25,461 nucleotides of DNA, from assembly GCA_023391335.1 (NCBI GenBank), contig JAEWBG010000108.1, forward strand, positions 1 to 25,461, read 5' to 3'. Made by a program: the position numbers and the translations under genes. This document shows, piece after piece, positions 23,960 to 25,461 of the stretch; position 1 is the first letter of the stretch; each line of letters starts with the position of its first letter. The notes under the pieces were generated by a model. That model did not search any database. It saw nothing but the letters and a program-made list of their open reading frames with translations, and was not told where the DNA came from. Source of the DNA: Pseudomonadota bacterium. Lineage in GTDB: Bacteria; Pseudomonadota; Gammaproteobacteria; Steroidobacterales; Steroidobacteraceae.

Positions 23960-23973
23960 GGTTAGCGGTTAGC
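23960..23973 (+). repeat. Two GGTTAGC heptamers
   Basis: Two perfect GGTTAGC units lie 16 nt after the cnoX stop codon and just before repeat locus D. They are a short member of the heptamer family. Confidence 0.5.
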
Positions 23974-23985
23974 CAGGATGATCCT

Positions 23986-24115
23986 CCTTTCCCGTTTCCT
24001 GCCGCACATGGATGTGCCAATGCCGCGAAGGCAGGGACGCCGAGAGCGGCGGCCGCACACGGACGTGCCAATGCCGCGGAAGGCAGGACGCCGAGAGCGG
24101 CCGTTTCCCGTTTCC
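23986..24115 (-). repeat. Two 50-nt hairpin units inside CGTTTCC heptamers (locus D)
   Basis: CCTTTCC and CGTTTCC (23986-23999) precede two inverted hairpin units (24000-24101), followed by CGTTTCC twice (24102-24115). The unit nearer fba has a GCACG/TGTGC stem where a G-U pair replaces A-U. The island is in the 375-nt gap between cnoX and the class II aldolase. The rest of the gap (24116-24318) has no gene; TAAAAT at 24164-24169 is a weak -10 candidate. Confidence 0.85.
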
Positions 24116-24318
24116 TGTATGCAAATCGCCCCAGAAATCTATCCGCGACCCCGGCGCTTTGATTAAAATCGCGGCCCCCTATTCTGCTCGACCCATCCCC
24201 GTCGCCCGCCCACCCATCCGCGGTGCAGCTGCAGGCCCGGCCTGGATCCTCGTCTCGGGTTGGTAGTAGGCCGTCTGACACTTAAGAACGGCGCAGATGC
24301 TGCGCGCAGGAGATATCG

Positions 24319-25383
24319 ATGCCTCTGATCACGCTTCGGCAATTGCTCGATCACGCCGCCGAGAACAACTACGGCGTTCCGGCCTTCAACGTCAACAACC
24401 TGGAACAGGTTCGCGCCATCATGGAAGCGGCGGACGAAACCAACAGCCCGGTGATCATGCAGGCCTCGGCAGGCGCTCGTAAGTACGCGGGTGCCCCGTT
24501 CCTCCGCCATCTGATCCAAGCCGCCATCGAAGAATGGCCACATATTCCTGTCGTGATGCACCAGGACCACGGCACCAGCCCTGCCGTGTGCCAGCGCTCG
24601 ATCCAGCTTGGATTCTCCTCCGTGATGATGGACGGCTCATTGAAGGACGACGGTAAAACACCGGCGTCGTATGACTACAACGTGGACACCACCCGCCTCG
24701 TCGTGCAAATGGCGCATGCATGCGGCGTGTCCGTCGAAGGCGAACTCGGCTGCTTGGGCTCGCTGGAAAGCGGGATGGCAGGCGAAGAGGACGGCGTCGG
24801 CGCTGAAGGCCAGCTCGATCATTCGCAATTGCTGACCGATCCGAACGAAGCGGCTGATTTCGTGCGCAAGACCGGCGTTGACGCATTGGCCATTGCGATC
24901 GGCACTTCGCACGGCGCCTACAAGTTCACGCGCCCACCGACAGGCGACATCCTCGCGATCGATCGCATCAAAGAAATCCACAAGCGCATTCCGAACACTC
25001 ACCTCGTGATGCACGGGTCGAGCTCGGTGCCGCAGGATTGGCTCAAGACGATCAACACCTACGGCGGCGACATGGGCGAAACCTACGGCGTGCCGGTGAA
25101 GGAGATCCAGGAAGGCATCAAGCACGGCGTGCGCAAAGTGAACATCGACACCGACTTGCGCATGGCCGCGACCGGCGCAGTGCGCAAGTTCTTCCACGAC
25201 AACAAGAAAGAGTTCGATCCGCGCAAGTGGCTCGCTGTGTCCACCAAGGCAATGAAAGAGATCTGCAAAGATCGCTATCAGCAGTTTGGCACGGCTGGCA
25301 ACGCTTCGAAGATCAAGCCAATCGGCCTCGAGTCGATGGTCAAGCGCTACGACAAGGGCGAGTTGGATCAGAAGATCAACTAG
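24319..25383 (+). CDS. Class II fructose-bisphosphate aldolase
   Basis: A 354-residue zinc-dependent aldolase for fructose 1,6-bisphosphate. The catalytic aspartate D83 and zinc ligand H84 lie in VVMHQDHG, and the other zinc ligands are H198 in GTSHGAYKF and H232 in MHGSSSVP. The glycine/acid-rich loop GELGCLGSLESGMAGEEDG and the C-terminal KEICKDRYQQFGTAG fit the subtype common in Calvin-cycle and glycolytic operons of proteobacteria. A ribosome site AGGAGA precedes the ATG. It shares no ancestry with the class I aldolase at 9934. A strong hairpin follows 10 nt after the stop codon. Confidence 0.96.
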   Translation: MPLITLRQLLDHAAENNYGVPAFNVNNLEQVRAIMEAADETNSPVIMQASAGARKYAGAPFLRHLIQAAIEEWPHIPVVMHQDHGTSPAVCQRSIQLGFSSVMMDGSLKDDGKTPASYDYNVDTTRLVVQMAHACGVSVEGELGCLGSLESGMAGEEDGVGAEGQLDHSQLLTDPNEAADFVRKTGVDALAIAIGTSHGAYKFTRPPTGDILAIDRIKEIHKRIPNTHLVMHGSSSVPQDWLKTINTYGGDMGETYGVPVKEIQEGIKHGVRKVNIDTDLRMAATGAVRKFFHDNKKEFDPRKWLAVSTKAMKEICKDRYQQFGTAGNASKIKPIGLESMVKRYDKGELDQKIN

Positions 25384-25393
25384 TTCATCTGCG

Positions 25394-25449
25394 AGCGCCG
25401 ACCTTCAGTCGGCGCTAGCCGTCTCTCCCGCCCCGGCTCGTGCGGGGCG
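25394..25449 (+). terminator. Two hairpins after the class II aldolase
   Basis: AGCGCCGAC (25394-25402) and GTCGGCGCT (25408-25416) form a perfect 9-bp stem with loop CTTCA. A second stem CGCCCCG (25429-25435)/CGGGGCG (25443-25449) follows. Neither has a T-tract, though TTGT follows the second. They probably end or stabilise the aldolase transcript. Confidence 0.65.
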
Positions 25450-25461
25450 TTGTCCACTGGA

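Overview
The window is a stretch of ordinary chromosome from a Gram-negative proteobacterium, most likely a gammaproteobacterium near the Xanthomonadales/Steroidobacterales. The support is a complete outer-membrane lipid transport (Mla) set, BepA and MltF envelope proteins, a SUF operon led by an Rrf2-type regulator and containing SufU and SufT, and moderately high GC. The taxon is an inference. No plasmid, phage or transposase gene is visible, and almost every protein belongs to a known family.

Layout: (1) 1-3.5 kb: a DUF1820 gene divergent from a lone type VI secretion FHA gene (tagH), then mltF on the minus strand. (2) 3.5-4.3 kb: a repeat island around tRNA-Ser(CGA) and its terminator. 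(3) 4.3-9.9 kb: an outer-membrane block, bepA-mlaA on plus meeting mlaFEDCB on minus, with a hairpin at the junction. (4) 9.9-11 kb: class I fructose-bisphosphate aldolase, just upstream of and co-directional with mlaF. (5) 11.2-17.7 kb: the iron-sulfur assembly operon sufR-like regulator-sufB-sufC-sufD-sufS-sufU-sufT, with a palindrome resembling an IscR site over a possible -10 box. (6) 17.9-18.7 kb: a Rieske ferredoxin and a SixA-like phosphatase. (7) 19.1-23 kb: a short bifunctional putA behind a DUF481 beta-barrel gene, both on minus. (8) 23-25.4 kb: a CnoX-type thioredoxin-TPR chaperone and a class II aldolase.

The SUF proteins form one machine: SufS takes sulfur from cysteine, SufU accepts it, SufBC2D builds the cluster, SufT helps maturation, and the regulator probably senses cluster supply. 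MlaF/E/D/B/C and MlaA form the phospholipid transport chain between inner and outer membrane, and BepA guards outer-membrane protein assembly.

The least explained content is non-coding. Eight copies of a unit of about 50 nt, each with up to three small hairpins, lie at four intergenic loci. At every locus they are inserted in phase inside tandem 7-nt repeats, with the same or nearly the same heptamer on both sides. Other heptamer arrays lie at gene ends and inside the suf operon. Two further intergenic elements have 23-nt inverted arms related to a CACAAAG motif. These repeats are the best candidates for something undescribed; no novel protein system was found.
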